From: an uncultured Bacteroidales bacterium
GTDB taxonomy: Bacteria; Bacteroidota; Bacteroidia; Bacteroidales; UBA932
Assembly: GCA_947305045.1 (NCBI GenBank)
Contig: CAMZCW010000024.1
Coordinates: forward strand, 1 to 18,703
Direction: 5' to 3'
Length of the DNA stretch: 18,703 nt
The position numbers were made by a program, and so were the translations under genes. Positions 1 through 6,954 of this stretch are shown in pieces (position 1 is the first letter of the stretch; every line of letters begins with the position of its first letter). A model generated the notes under the pieces. That model was not told the DNA's origin, did not search any database, and saw only the letters and a program-made list of their open reading frames with translations.

Positions 1-1656
1 ATGAAAGCAGACAAGATTATCAAAAACGCAAAAATTTTTACTGCGGATAAGAACCAGCCCTTGGCATCGGCCCTGGTGGTAAAGGACGGTAAATTTGTGT
101 ATGTGGGCGATGAAGCCGGCCTGCAGGGCTACGAAGGCGAGGTAGAGGACCTGGGCGGCAAATTCATTATGCCCGGCATTATCGACAGCCATGTGCATGT
201 CACCATTCCCGTTGGTTTTGAGTACGCACCTATGGGAGAGCGGATCGAGCCGGACGGCAAGCAGGCTGCGCTGGAGCTGATGGCGGATTATATCAAAACG
301 CACCCCGGCGAGAAACGGTACAGGTTCTACATGGAGAAACGGTTCCTGAAAGGAGAGGATATCGTCAAGGAGGAGCTGGACGCCATCTGTCCGGATGCGG
401 AACTGCAGATTCAGGAAGGGGAGGGGCACAGCATCTGGGTGAATTCCAAGATCCTTCAGCGCCACGGCATTACGGACGACACGCCGGACCCCATCCCGGG
501 CCTTGCATATTACGTGCGTAAAGACGGCCATGTCACCGGAAATATGTATGAAGGCGCAACGGAGGTGCGTATCATCCTGGACAGCGGGATGGACCTCACC
601 GATGAGCAGGTGGATGCCGCGCTTCAGCGCTGGATAGATTTTTCCGTCGAATATGGCGTTTCTGCGGTCTTTGATGCCGGCCTCCCGGGCGACATGAAGT
701 TCCATGAGAAGGTATATAAACGTCTGGTAGAGCTGGATAAGCAGGGAAAACTGCCCATTTATATTGACGGCAGCCTGGTGGTGAATGCGGAGCGGGATGC
801 AGAGGAAGGCCTGAAAGAGCTCAAGCGCATCCAGCGTGAGTATAACACGGAGCACCTGAAAGTGCACACCATGAAAATCTTCATGGACGGCACCCAGAAG
901 ATTCATACTGCGGCCATGGTCACGCCCTATGTGGATGTCCATACCACGGGTTCCACCGCGTTCTCCGCAGAGGGGATTGCCAAGCTTTTGAAGGAACTCA
1001 ATGAGGCCAATCTGGACCTGCACCTTCACACGGTGGGCGAGCGTGCTTCACGCACCGTACTGGATGGCGTGGAGATGGCCAGGAAGGAGCTGGGAGATGC
1101 CTTCCATGTGAGAGTCACCTGCGCCCATCTTGAAATTGAGTGTGACGACGACCTTGATCGTTTTGCCAAACTGGGCGTGTTCGCCAACTTTACCCCGCAC
1201 TGGCATTCCGGAGACCCCGCGATTGCGGCTACCTGGCTGGGTATGGAACGTGCCCGCAAAGAGTTCCGCTGCAGAACGGTTTGGGACAGCGGCGCCACGG
1301 TGACCTGGTCCAGCGACAACATTGTCTTTATGGATTTCACCACCTGGAACCCTTACCTGGGCATGGAGGTGGGCATGACCCGCTGGATTACCGAAAAAAC
1401 CAGGGATTACCCGTACACCCGGGCCGCCCAGGTATTCCCGCCGGAGAACGAGAGGATGAACATTGAACAAATGCTCATCGGCTATACCATCAACGGCGCC
1501 AAGCAGCTGGGTATCGAGGCCCGAAAAGGCTCCATTGAAGCAGGCAAGGATGCGGACTTCCTGGTGTTCGAGAAAGACCTCCTCACCGAGCCGCAGGAAG
1601 GCTTCAGCTACAACCTGCCGTGCGGCGTGTATTTCTGCGGCAAGAAAATGAATTAA
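1..1656 (+). CDS. YtcJ-type metal-dependent amidohydrolase
   Basis: Member of the amidohydrolase superfamily, YtcJ-like branch (amidohydrolase 3 type). These are cytoplasmic TIM-barrel enzymes hydrolysing C-N bonds of amides or ring compounds; the substrate cannot be told from sequence. An N-terminal beta-sandwich segment (about residues 4-58) precedes the metal motif DSHVHV with H64 and H66. Further candidate ligands are K292 in KIFMDG, H341/H343 in LHLHTVGE, H376 in CAHLE and D439 in SSDN. A C-terminal segment containing GSIEAGKDADFLVF is the usual closing of the composite domain. The 551-residue length is normal for the family. The ATG is the first base of the window, so upstream signals and a longer N-terminus cannot be excluded, but MKADKIIKNAKIFTAD is a typical beginning. 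The next gene starts 12 nt after the stop, suggesting an operon. Family assignment is firm, substrate unknown. Confidence 0.9.
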   Translation: MKADKIIKNAKIFTADKNQPLASALVVKDGKFVYVGDEAGLQGYEGEVEDLGGKFIMPGIIDSHVHVTIPVGFEYAPMGERIEPDGKQAALELMADYIKTHPGEKRYRFYMEKRFLKGEDIVKEELDAICPDAELQIQEGEGHSIWVNSKILQRHGITDDTPDPIPGLAYYVRKDGHVTGNMYEGATEVRIILDSGMDLTDEQVDAALQRWIDFSVEYGVSAVFDAGLPGDMKFHEKVYKRLVELDKQGKLPIYIDGSLVVNAERDAEEGLKELKRIQREYNTEHLKVHTMKIFMDGTQKIHTAAMVTPYVDVHTTGSTAFSAEGIAKLLKELNEANLDLHLHTVGERASRTVLDGVEMARKELGDAFHVRVTCAHLEIECDDDLDRFAKLGVFANFTPHWHSGDPAIAATWLGMERARKEFRCRTVWDSGATVTWSSDNIVFMDFTTWNPYLGMEVGMTRWITEKTRDYPYTRAAQVFPPENERMNIEQMLIGYTINGAKQLGIEARKGSIEAGKDADFLVFEKDLLTEPQEGFSYNLPCGVYFCGKKMN

Positions 1657-1667
1657 AAAACAGGTGT

Positions 1668-2630
1668 ATGAATAAGATTATCCCCCTCGATTATTCCCAA
1701 AAAGCCAATTGGTGCAAGCTCCCGCAAGTCACCAAGGAAGTGGATACCTTTTATGTCTATGCCACCGAGTACATCCTTGGCAGCATGGCGGAGGGTGCGC
1801 CGGATTATGCCGATATGAACAATCAGGAGATGCTGGAGGGCGCAGAAGCCGAGTACCTTCTGCATGCATCGGCCTACGCAGATGCTACCAACGTATTCAT
1901 GCCCTACTACCGTCAGGTGGGCCTGTGCTATGCCGGGAAGGTCTGGAAGCGGGACGGCATCTTTGACGCCGCCCTGGAAGACACGCCCTATGCCGATATC
2001 GTCGCTGCGCTGGATTACTACTTTGAGCATTACAACAACGGCCGTCCGTTCATCATCGCCGGCCACAGCCAGGGCTCGGCCATCGTCAAGATGGTGCTCA
2101 AAAAATACTTTGTGGAGCACCCGGACTACTACCGGCGCATGGTGGCGGCGTACCCCATCGGCTATGCCTTTACCAAGGCCGAATTCGAGGCCTATCCGCA
2201 CATGAAATTTGCGACGGGCGAGTGCGACACAGGCGTCATCATCACCTGGAACACGGAAGGCCCTAAGAACCGGGAAGTGAATGCGAATACCTGCGTGCTG
2301 CAGCCGGGTTCCATGAGCATTAACCCGCTCAACTGGAAGCTGGACGGCACCTATGCACCCGCCAGCATGAACCTGGGCTCGCTCTGGCCCAACGAGAAAA
2401 CCGGCGAGCTGGAGATTGTGGACCTGGGGGCCGATGCCCAGGTGTTCCCGGACCGCGGCGTGGTGGTAACGCACGCCAAAGGCGAGGAAATGACGGAAGA
2501 AAAGGCTGCGGTGGCCTCCTTCTTCTTTGGCCCGGACGGACGCCACGGGGAAGACTACGTGCTCTTTTACAGCAACATCAAGGACAACGCAGCCAAGCGC
2601 GTCGCCGCTTATCTGGCCAGTCAAAAGTAA
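1668..2630 (+). CDS. DUF3089 family alpha/beta hydrolase
   Basis: Predicted serine hydrolase of the DUF3089 family (lipase/esterase-like). The nucleophile elbow GHSQG is at residues 132-136, with S134 as candidate nucleophile; H269 in VVVTHAKG is a candidate catalytic histidine. The N-terminal segment with VDTFYVYATEY and the later FMPYYRQVGL are typical of the family. No signal peptide is visible, so it is probably cytoplasmic. I chose ATG 1668 (MNKIIPLDYS, 320 residues). The reading frame is open upstream, with an in-frame ATG at 1620, but that part would lie inside the amidohydrolase gene and gives a non-family N-terminus. The stop is 3 nt before the MATE gene, so the two are probably cotranscribed. 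Substrate unknown; with the amidohydrolase and an exporter it could belong to turnover of a small amide or ester compound, which is inference only. Confidence 0.82.
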   Translation: MNKIIPLDYSQKANWCKLPQVTKEVDTFYVYATEYILGSMAEGAPDYADMNNQEMLEGAEAEYLLHASAYADATNVFMPYYRQVGLCYAGKVWKRDGIFDAALEDTPYADIVAALDYYFEHYNNGRPFIIAGHSQGSAIVKMVLKKYFVEHPDYYRRMVAAYPIGYAFTKAEFEAYPHMKFATGECDTGVIITWNTEGPKNREVNANTCVLQPGSMSINPLNWKLDGTYAPASMNLGSLWPNEKTGELEIVDLGADAQVFPDRGVVVTHAKGEEMTEEKAAVASFFFGPDGRHGEDYVLFYSNIKDNAAKRVAAYLASQK

Positions 2631-2633
2631 GGC

Positions 2634-4001
2634 ATGAAAACAGGCAAGGACTTCTTGCTTCCCGAACGGTATTCCTTCAAATCCATTTGGAGGATTACCT
2701 TCCCTATTCTGGTGGCGCTGGTGATGGAAGAGCTGCTGGGCATGACGGATACGGCCTTCCTGGGCCGCGTGGGAGAGATAGAACTGGGCGCATCGGCCAT
2801 CGCCGGCGTGTATTTCACCATCCTGTACATGCTGGGATTCGGCTTCTCCATCGGGGTGCAAATTATTATCGGCCGCCGCAATGGAGAAGCCTGCGAAAGC
2901 GGGAAGGGATTTGGCGCTATCGGGCGTGTTTTCTGGCAAGGCGTATGGTTTCTGAGCGCCCTGGCGCTGGTGACCATGGTCCTGTCGTACTTCCTGTCGC
3001 CGCCGCTTCTGAAAGGCATCCTCAAGTCGGAAAACATTTTTAATGCGGCCGTAGTGTATGTGAACTGGCGCGTCCCGGGGCTCTTTTTTGCCTTTATGAC
3101 CGCGCTTTTCCGTGCGTTCTACGTGGGTACGCGGGAAACGGCCAGCCTCACCCTGAACTCCATTGTGATGGTGGGGAGCAATATCCTGCTGGACTGGGTG
3201 CTCATCTTTGGCCACTGGGGGGCGCCGGCCCTGGGCATTCAGGGTGCGGCGTTGGCCTCCACCATCTCCGAGGGCATCTCCCTGTTGTTCTTTGTGATCT
3301 GGTCTATCTCCACCGTAGATAAGGTCTATGGCCTCCAGAAGGTGGTCAAACCTATATGGAAGGAGCTTAAGCAGCTTTTCTCCACCGCCTCCTGGGTGAT
3401 GGTGGAGTATGTGCTCAACATTTCCGTATGGCTGCTTTTCTTCCTGTTCATCGAGCATTTGGGTGAGGAAGAGCTGGCGGTGGCCAACATTGTCCGGAGC
3501 ATCTCTGAGGTGCCGTTTGTTTTCTCGGCGGCCTTTGCTTCCACGGCGGCCACACTGGTAAGTAATATCATCGGGGAGGGGCATCCGGAGGGCGTCATGC
3601 CCATTATCCGGAGGGTGGTGGTGCTCTGTGTCGTCACCATGCTGCCGCTACTGGTATTCTTCGCCCTGTGCCCGCGCCTGATCATCGGCCTGTTCACCGA
3701 TATCCCGTCCCTGGTCCAGGCGTCTGTGCCCACCCTGTGGGTGATGTGCGCCGCCACGGTGCTGACGCTACCCTGGAACGTGTATCTGCAGTCTGTGGCC
3801 GGAACGGGCGACACGCGGGTGTGTCTCCGCTTCGATGTGGTGGCCCTGGCCATCTATGCGGTGTACTGCACCGTCATTATCGGCATGCTCAAATCCAGCG
3901 TGGCCGTGTGCTGGACGGCAGACGGCGTCTATTCTCTCTGCATCTGGATACAGGGAATCATCTACCTCCACGGGAAAAAGTGGCAGGGCAAGCAAATTTA
4001 A
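2634..4001 (+). CDS. MATE family efflux transporter
   Basis: Inner-membrane multidrug and toxic compound extrusion transporter, expected to export organic cations or other small molecules in exchange for Na+ or H+. The 455 residues hold about twelve hydrophobic segments in two pseudo-repeated halves, beginning IWRITFPILVALVMEELLGM, a typical MATE TM1. The mid-first-half sequence RAFYVGTRETA matches the conserved loop where MATE proteins carry R-x-Y-x-G-x-x-x-T. The second half begins near KQLFSTASWVMVEYVLNI. The gene starts 3 nt after the preceding stop and is probably translationally coupled to it. The direct neighbours (amidohydrolase, DUF3089 hydrolase) may indicate a detoxification or product-export role, but no substrate can be named. 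Confidence 0.9.
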   Translation: MKTGKDFLLPERYSFKSIWRITFPILVALVMEELLGMTDTAFLGRVGEIELGASAIAGVYFTILYMLGFGFSIGVQIIIGRRNGEACESGKGFGAIGRVFWQGVWFLSALALVTMVLSYFLSPPLLKGILKSENIFNAAVVYVNWRVPGLFFAFMTALFRAFYVGTRETASLTLNSIVMVGSNILLDWVLIFGHWGAPALGIQGAALASTISEGISLLFFVIWSISTVDKVYGLQKVVKPIWKELKQLFSTASWVMVEYVLNISVWLLFFLFIEHLGEEELAVANIVRSISEVPFVFSAAFASTAATLVSNIIGEGHPEGVMPIIRRVVVLCVVTMLPLLVFFALCPRLIIGLFTDIPSLVQASVPTLWVMCAATVLTLPWNVYLQSVAGTGDTRVCLRFDVVALAIYAVYCTVIIGMLKSSVAVCWTADGVYSLCIWIQGIIYLHGKKWQGKQI

Positions 4002-4011
4002 AAGGACTCGT

Positions 4012-4145
4012 ATGATTACACTCAATTCGGAGAGACGGAGTTTGTCCTGTGCAGCTCCGAGGAACCGGCCGATATAGAAGCCTTCAAGCAGGCCATTCGC
4101 AAAATCACAGGCGTAGAACCGGAGTTTTACACCTATGACGACTGA
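4012..4145 (+). pseudogene. Small gene apparently disrupted by a single-base frameshift
   Basis: An AAAGGA ribosome-binding-like sequence sits 5 nt before ATG 4012, but that frame stops after 22 codons. The next frame, starting with TAC at 4017 and ending with TGA at 4143-4145, reads as a convincing acidic protein end (YTQFGETEFVLCSSEE, then ITGVEPEFYTYDD) but has no start codon after the MATE stop, with which it shares its frame. Adding one base after the ATG (ATGAATTAC instead of ATGATTAC) would restore one 44-residue protein. I therefore read this as a small gene broken by a one-base deletion, or a sequencing error. I do not recognise the family. It sits 10 nt after the MATE gene and its end overlaps the alternative upstream start of the MscS frame, so it belongs to the same run of genes. 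Confidence 0.5.
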
Positions 4146-4194
4146 TTGGGCCATAAGCGGGGGAGAATGTAATGATTTATTTTTAGTTGTGCAC

Positions 4195-5121
4195 ATGTCC
4201 CTGAGCATCTTCGACTTCAACGACCTGTACGACAAAATCTTCAACATCCCCTTCGTCCAGCTGGTGGACAAAGACGGCGTGGAAACGCTCCGGATTTCGG
4301 GCCGGGCCATTATCGGCCTTCTTGTCCTGTACGTTACACTTCGCTACATGAACCGGGGCATTCATGCCATGTGGCAATATGTCCGTTACGCCGCCTTCAT
4401 GCGCAAGCACAAGCGTACCACCATCCGCGACAACGAGATTAACCTGTCCCTGGGCAACAGCATCATCAGCGTGTTCATCTGGATGTCCTATGTGGTGGCC
4501 GTGGTGGCTGTTTTACGCATTCCAACCGGCTCCCTGAGCCTGGTGGCCGGCGGTTTGTCGGCCGGTATCGGTCTGGCCCTCAAGGATATCCTGAACAACT
4601 TCATTTACGGTATCCAGCTCATGGGCGGCCGCCTGCGGGTAGGGGACTGGATCGAGTGCGACGGCGTGCGCGGACGCGTGGTGGCCATCAACTACCAGTG
4701 CGTGGTGGTGGAAACCCTGGAGGGCACGGAAATGTCCTTCCTCAACGCTTCCCTCTTTGGCAAGAACTTCAACAACCTCACCCGCAACAACTCCTACGAG
4801 TTCACCAAGATTGTTACGGGCGTGGCTTATGGGACCGATGTCAAGAAAGTGCGTGAGGTGCTCCAGGAGGCCATGAAGCAGGTGCAGACCAAAGACCATT
4901 ACGGCCGGGATATCGTGGAGCCGCAGTATGGAATTAAGGTGGTCGTGGCGGACATGGCGGACAGTTCAGTGAATATTGCCGTCAAGCAGCATGTGCTGGT
5001 TCCGGAAAGAATCGGCTACATAGACCGCGCCAAGGAAGTGATTTACGATGCCCTGAACGCCAATGGCATCTCCATCCCGTTCCCGCAGTGCGACGTTCAC
5101 CTGGTTCACGAGGAAAAATAA
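4195..5121 (+). CDS. MscS family mechanosensitive ion channel
   Basis: Small-conductance mechanosensitive channel that opens under membrane tension to release solutes during hypo-osmotic shock. From ATG 4195 the product is 308 residues: one hydrophobic helix at about 37-52, a second at about 86-106, and the pore-lining TM3 at about 110-140. The TM3 pattern has glycines and alanines (AGGLSAGIGLALKDILNNF, residues 118-136). The beta domain follows (RVGDWIECDGVRGRV) and then the alpha/beta vestibule domain to the C-terminus. An earlier in-frame ATG at 4135 would add 20 residues, but it overlaps the end of the preceding small reading frame and adds an atypical sequence, so I prefer 4195. It is the last forward gene of the run and converges with the HAD gene with only 7 nt between stops. 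Family call secure. Confidence 0.88.
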   Translation: MSLSIFDFNDLYDKIFNIPFVQLVDKDGVETLRISGRAIIGLLVLYVTLRYMNRGIHAMWQYVRYAAFMRKHKRTTIRDNEINLSLGNSIISVFIWMSYVVAVVAVLRIPTGSLSLVAGGLSAGIGLALKDILNNFIYGIQLMGGRLRVGDWIECDGVRGRVVAINYQCVVVETLEGTEMSFLNASLFGKNFNNLTRNNSYEFTKIVTGVAYGTDVKKVREVLQEAMKQVQTKDHYGRDIVEPQYGIKVVVADMADSSVNIAVKQHVLVPERIGYIDRAKEVIYDALNANGISIPFPQCDVHLVHEEK

Positions 5122-5128
5122 GGCGGGG

Positions 5129-5773
5129 TTATACCAGGGAAAGCAATTCGCCGAACCGGTCTATCACATGGTTTGCGCCGGCCGCTTCCAGGGCCTCGCG
5201 GTTGGAGTTGCCGTAGGTGACTCCGCAGGTCCGGGCGCCGGCGCCAAGGCCCATTTGGATGTCCACGGGCATGTCGCCCACCACCAGCGCTTCCGTAGCC
5301 GGCACCCCTAGTTCCTGCAGGGTTTTGAGCACCGGTTCCGGATGGGGTTTAGCGTGTGTAACGTCATCGGCCCCAAGCACATAGGTGATGTATCGGCTCA
5401 GGCCCATGCTCTCCAGGAAGCCGTGCAGGGAGTTGGATTTTCGGGACGATGCCACGCTGAGCATGCACCCTTTCCCATACAGTGCCGCCAGCGTTTCTTT
5501 TACCTCTGGGAACACCTCCGGAATAATCTGCGTGCGCAGCTCCTCAAAGATTTCCCGGTAGGTCTTTACCCACTCCGGCAGGGTTTCTTTGGGCAGGTCC
5601 GGATACATTTGCAGCAGCCCCTCCTCCAGGATAAGGCCGATGGTGGCGGCAATGGATGCTTCGTCTTTTATCGGGTAGCCCATGCGCCGCATGGCTTCCT
5701 GATTGGTGCGTATGATAAGTTCCCGGGTATCGGCCAGGGTTCCGTCAAAATCCAGAATGACAAGTTGTTTCAT
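5129..5773 (-). CDS. HAD-superfamily phosphatase, phosphoglycolate phosphatase-like
   Basis: Cytoplasmic haloacid-dehalogenase superfamily hydrolase of the Gph/beta-phosphoglucomutase-like subgroup, acting on a small phosphorylated metabolite. All four HAD motifs are visible: DFDGT with D8 and D10 (nucleophile and acid/base), a serine motif around SVASSRKSN, the lysine in HAKPHPEPV, and the acidic motif VVGDMPVDI. A helical cap domain lies between motif I and motif II (about residues 16-80). The 214-residue length is typical. The start is supported by motif I beginning at residue 8. A Bacteroides-type -7 element on the reverse strand at 5827-5834 lies about 50 nt upstream. The gene stands alone, convergent with MscS and on the same strand as rhaR. 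Phosphoglycolate phosphatase is the usual annotation, but the substrate is not proven. Confidence 0.85.
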   Translation of the reverse strand: MKQLVILDFDGTLADTRELIIRTNQEAMRRMGYPIKDEASIAATIGLILEEGLLQMYPDLPKETLPEWVKTYREIFEELRTQIIPEVFPEVKETLAALYGKGCMLSVASSRKSNSLHGFLESMGLSRYITYVLGADDVTHAKPHPEPVLKTLQELGVPATEALVVGDMPVDIQMGLGAGARTCGVTYGNSNREALEAAGANHVIDRFGELLSLV

Positions 5774-5826
5774 GGTGTATATCCTGTAATAGTTTCTCTA
5801 CCCCAGGTTCATCGTCTTTGTTTTGG

Positions 5827-5834
5827 CAAAGGTA
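5827..5834 (-). promoter_or_regulatory. Candidate -7 element for the HAD phosphatase gene
   Basis: On the reverse strand this reads TACCTTTG, an exact match to the Bacteroides TAnnTTTG element. A -33 TTTG is not evident 20 nt further upstream (only CTG-like sequence near 5855), so the promoter may be weak. The predicted 5' leader would be roughly 45-50 nt. Confidence 0.45.
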
Positions 5835-5864
5835 GTGAAAAAAGATTGATCTCGCAGCGCTGTC

Positions 5865-5912
5865 ATCGTCCCAAACTGCGGTTATGGGTCCAAAGTTTGG
5901 GACGATAACCGC
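5865..5912. repeat. Two interleaved inverted repeats
   Basis: ATCGTCCCAAACT (5865-5877) is the exact reverse complement of AGTTTGGGACGAT (5894-5906). Immediately inside and outside, GCGGTTAT (5878-5885) is the exact reverse complement of ATAACCGC (5905-5912). The arms are ordered A-B-A'-B' and the last two overlap by 2 nt, so the two stems cannot form fully at once: they are alternative hairpins or a pseudoknot-like fold. The element lies between the 3' end of rhaR and the promoter of the HAD gene, so on the reverse strand it could act after rhaR. There is no T-tract of the kind expected for an intrinsic terminator. Confidence 0.6.
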
Positions 5913-5934
5913 ACCCCGGTCGGCCAGGAGGCCT

Positions 5935-6846
5935 TCAGCCGCTACGTGGATGCGCTGAAAGAATACCTCCTCCCCGGGTCAGCGCCCGGTATTCCAAAGG
6001 CGTCTTGCCCGTGAGGCGGTGGAATGCGGTGAAGAAGTAGTCGTAATTCTCAAAACCAAAGTCGTACGCGATCTGCTTGACAGGCAGCGTACTGTTTGTA
6101 AGGGCTTCCTTGACGTGGCTCATCCTTACGTCCAGAATATATTTGGCTGGGGAGAAACCGGTATATTCCTTGAAGATACGGCGGAAGTTGGAATACCCTA
6201 CATGCAGCCTGCCGGCCACTTCTTCAGGGCCGATGAAGCGGAATTCCTCGGCGATGATAATTTTGGCGCGGCTCACTACGGCCTCCACTTCGGAGAAACT
6301 CTCCTGCCTGTCATAGAAATAGCCAAGTCCCAGGAGGTTTACGACTATACTGCCCAGAAGCGGCTGGAATCCGGATTTCTGCGCTGTGGCGGCGGTGATG
6401 GCGGCCTCGTATTGGCGGATGATGTCGTCGCGCATGCCCACCTGGAGGACGGGCTTGTCCTTTATGAAAAAACCATTCTCAACACGTGAATCGATGACAG
6501 GTCCCTCAAAGCCAATCCAGTACTCCTTCCATCCGGTTTCAGGGAGAGGCCGATAGGAGTGCCATTCCCCGGGAAACAACAGGAACATGTTGCCGGCCTG
6601 AATAGGAATCCAACGGCCGGAGGAGGCGCTGCGAAAGCGCCCGCGCCCTTCAGTGATGTAAAGGAATTGATACTCGTCCAGCACGCGCCCTCGTTCCTCG
6701 GAGAAGATGTAACGGGAGGGATGAGTTGCCGGAGGGTAAGGTTCCCCGGGACGTATGACCTGGCAGCCGACTGAGTTCACGGCAAGTCCCCACAAGAGGT
6801 CTTGCGGGTTCTTTGCAAGGTATTTAAGGTGAATGTCTTCGGTCAT
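5935..6846 (-). CDS. rhaR: AraC-family transcriptional regulator of rhamnose genes (RhaR-like)
   Basis: Transcription factor expected to sense L-rhamnose and activate the divergent rhaBATD genes. The N-terminal cupin-type ligand-binding domain covers about residues 30-150 (signatures LYITEGRGRFRS and AGNMFLLFPGEWHSYRP). The C-terminal AraC double HTH covers about 195-290, with RLHVGYSNFRRIFKEYTGFS in the first motif and AYDFGFENYDYFFTAFHRLT in the second. Location is the strongest functional evidence: it is divergent from the kinase with about 108 nt between starts, as in the Bacteroides rhamnose locus. ATG 6846 is the only sensible start; the next Met is deep inside the cupin domain. The C-terminus ends EYRALTR, the normal family end, then a 13-residue glycine-rich tail that may be read-through into neighbouring old sequence. 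Specificity for rhamnose is inferred from context. Confidence 0.85.
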   Translation of the reverse strand: MTEDIHLKYLAKNPQDLLWGLAVNSVGCQVIRPGEPYPPATHPSRYIFSEERGRVLDEYQFLYITEGRGRFRSASSGRWIPIQAGNMFLLFPGEWHSYRPLPETGWKEYWIGFEGPVIDSRVENGFFIKDKPVLQVGMRDDIIRQYEAAITAATAQKSGFQPLLGSIVVNLLGLGYFYDRQESFSEVEAVVSRAKIIIAEEFRFIGPEEVAGRLHVGYSNFRRIFKEYTGFSPAKYILDVRMSHVKEALTNSTLPVKQIAYDFGFENYDYFFTAFHRLTGKTPLEYRALTRGGGILSAHPRSG

Positions 6847-6850
6847 GCCC

Positions 6851-6882
6851 CAAAGGTAGGGAAATTTTTATCAAAAATCAAA
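6851..6882 (-). promoter_or_regulatory. rhaR promoter (Bacteroides type), possibly leaderless
   Basis: On the reverse strand TTTG (6879-6882) is followed after exactly 20 nt by TACCTTTG (6851-6858), matching TTTG-N19-21-TAnnTTTG. The end of the -7 element is only 4 nt before the A of the rhaR start codon at 6846, so transcription would begin at or within a few bases of the ATG. Confidence 0.65.
6864..6878. promoter_or_regulatory. A/T palindrome in the rhaR-rhaB intergenic region
   Basis: ATTTTT and AAAAAT are separated by 3 nt (ATC), giving a 15-nt dyad lying in the spacer of the rhaR promoter. It could be an operator for autoregulation, or simply an A+T-rich upstream element; nothing in the sequence decides this. 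Confidence 0.3.
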
Positions 6883-6925
6883 GTAACAGGGCGTTTTTCA
6901 TAGTGTGGCAGCTATGGGAAAAGCC

Positions 6926-6933
6926 TATCTTTG
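6926..6933 (+). promoter_or_regulatory. rhaB operon -7 promoter element
   Basis: TATCTTTG is an exact TAnnTTTG match, placed 21 nt before the rhaB ATG at 6955. About 20 nt upstream (near 6902-6908) the sequence reads AGTGTGG, with no TTTG. A good -7 element with a missing -33 element is what one expects of a promoter that depends on an activator such as the adjacent AraC protein. Confidence 0.6.
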
Positions 6934-6954
6934 CTGCAGAAAACAGATAACACT

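Larger units (their letters stand above)
5774..5934. other. Intergenic region between HAD and rhaR with a start-less protein-like frame
   Basis: It contains the HAD -7 element (5827-5834) and the interleaved inverted repeats (5865-5912). On the forward strand an open frame from 5850 (after TGA 5847-5849) runs into the 3' end of rhaR. It reads VIVPNCGYGSKVWDDN, then TPVGQEAFSRYVDALKEYL, which looks like real protein but has no start codon. I cannot name the family. Confidence 0.4.

Noticed and set aside
1653..3584. A 643-codon open frame on the reverse strand across the DUF3089 and MATE genes.
   Set aside because: Antisense to two convincing genes; rich in His, Gln and Gly with no recognisable domain. 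It is the usual shadow of G+C-biased third positions.
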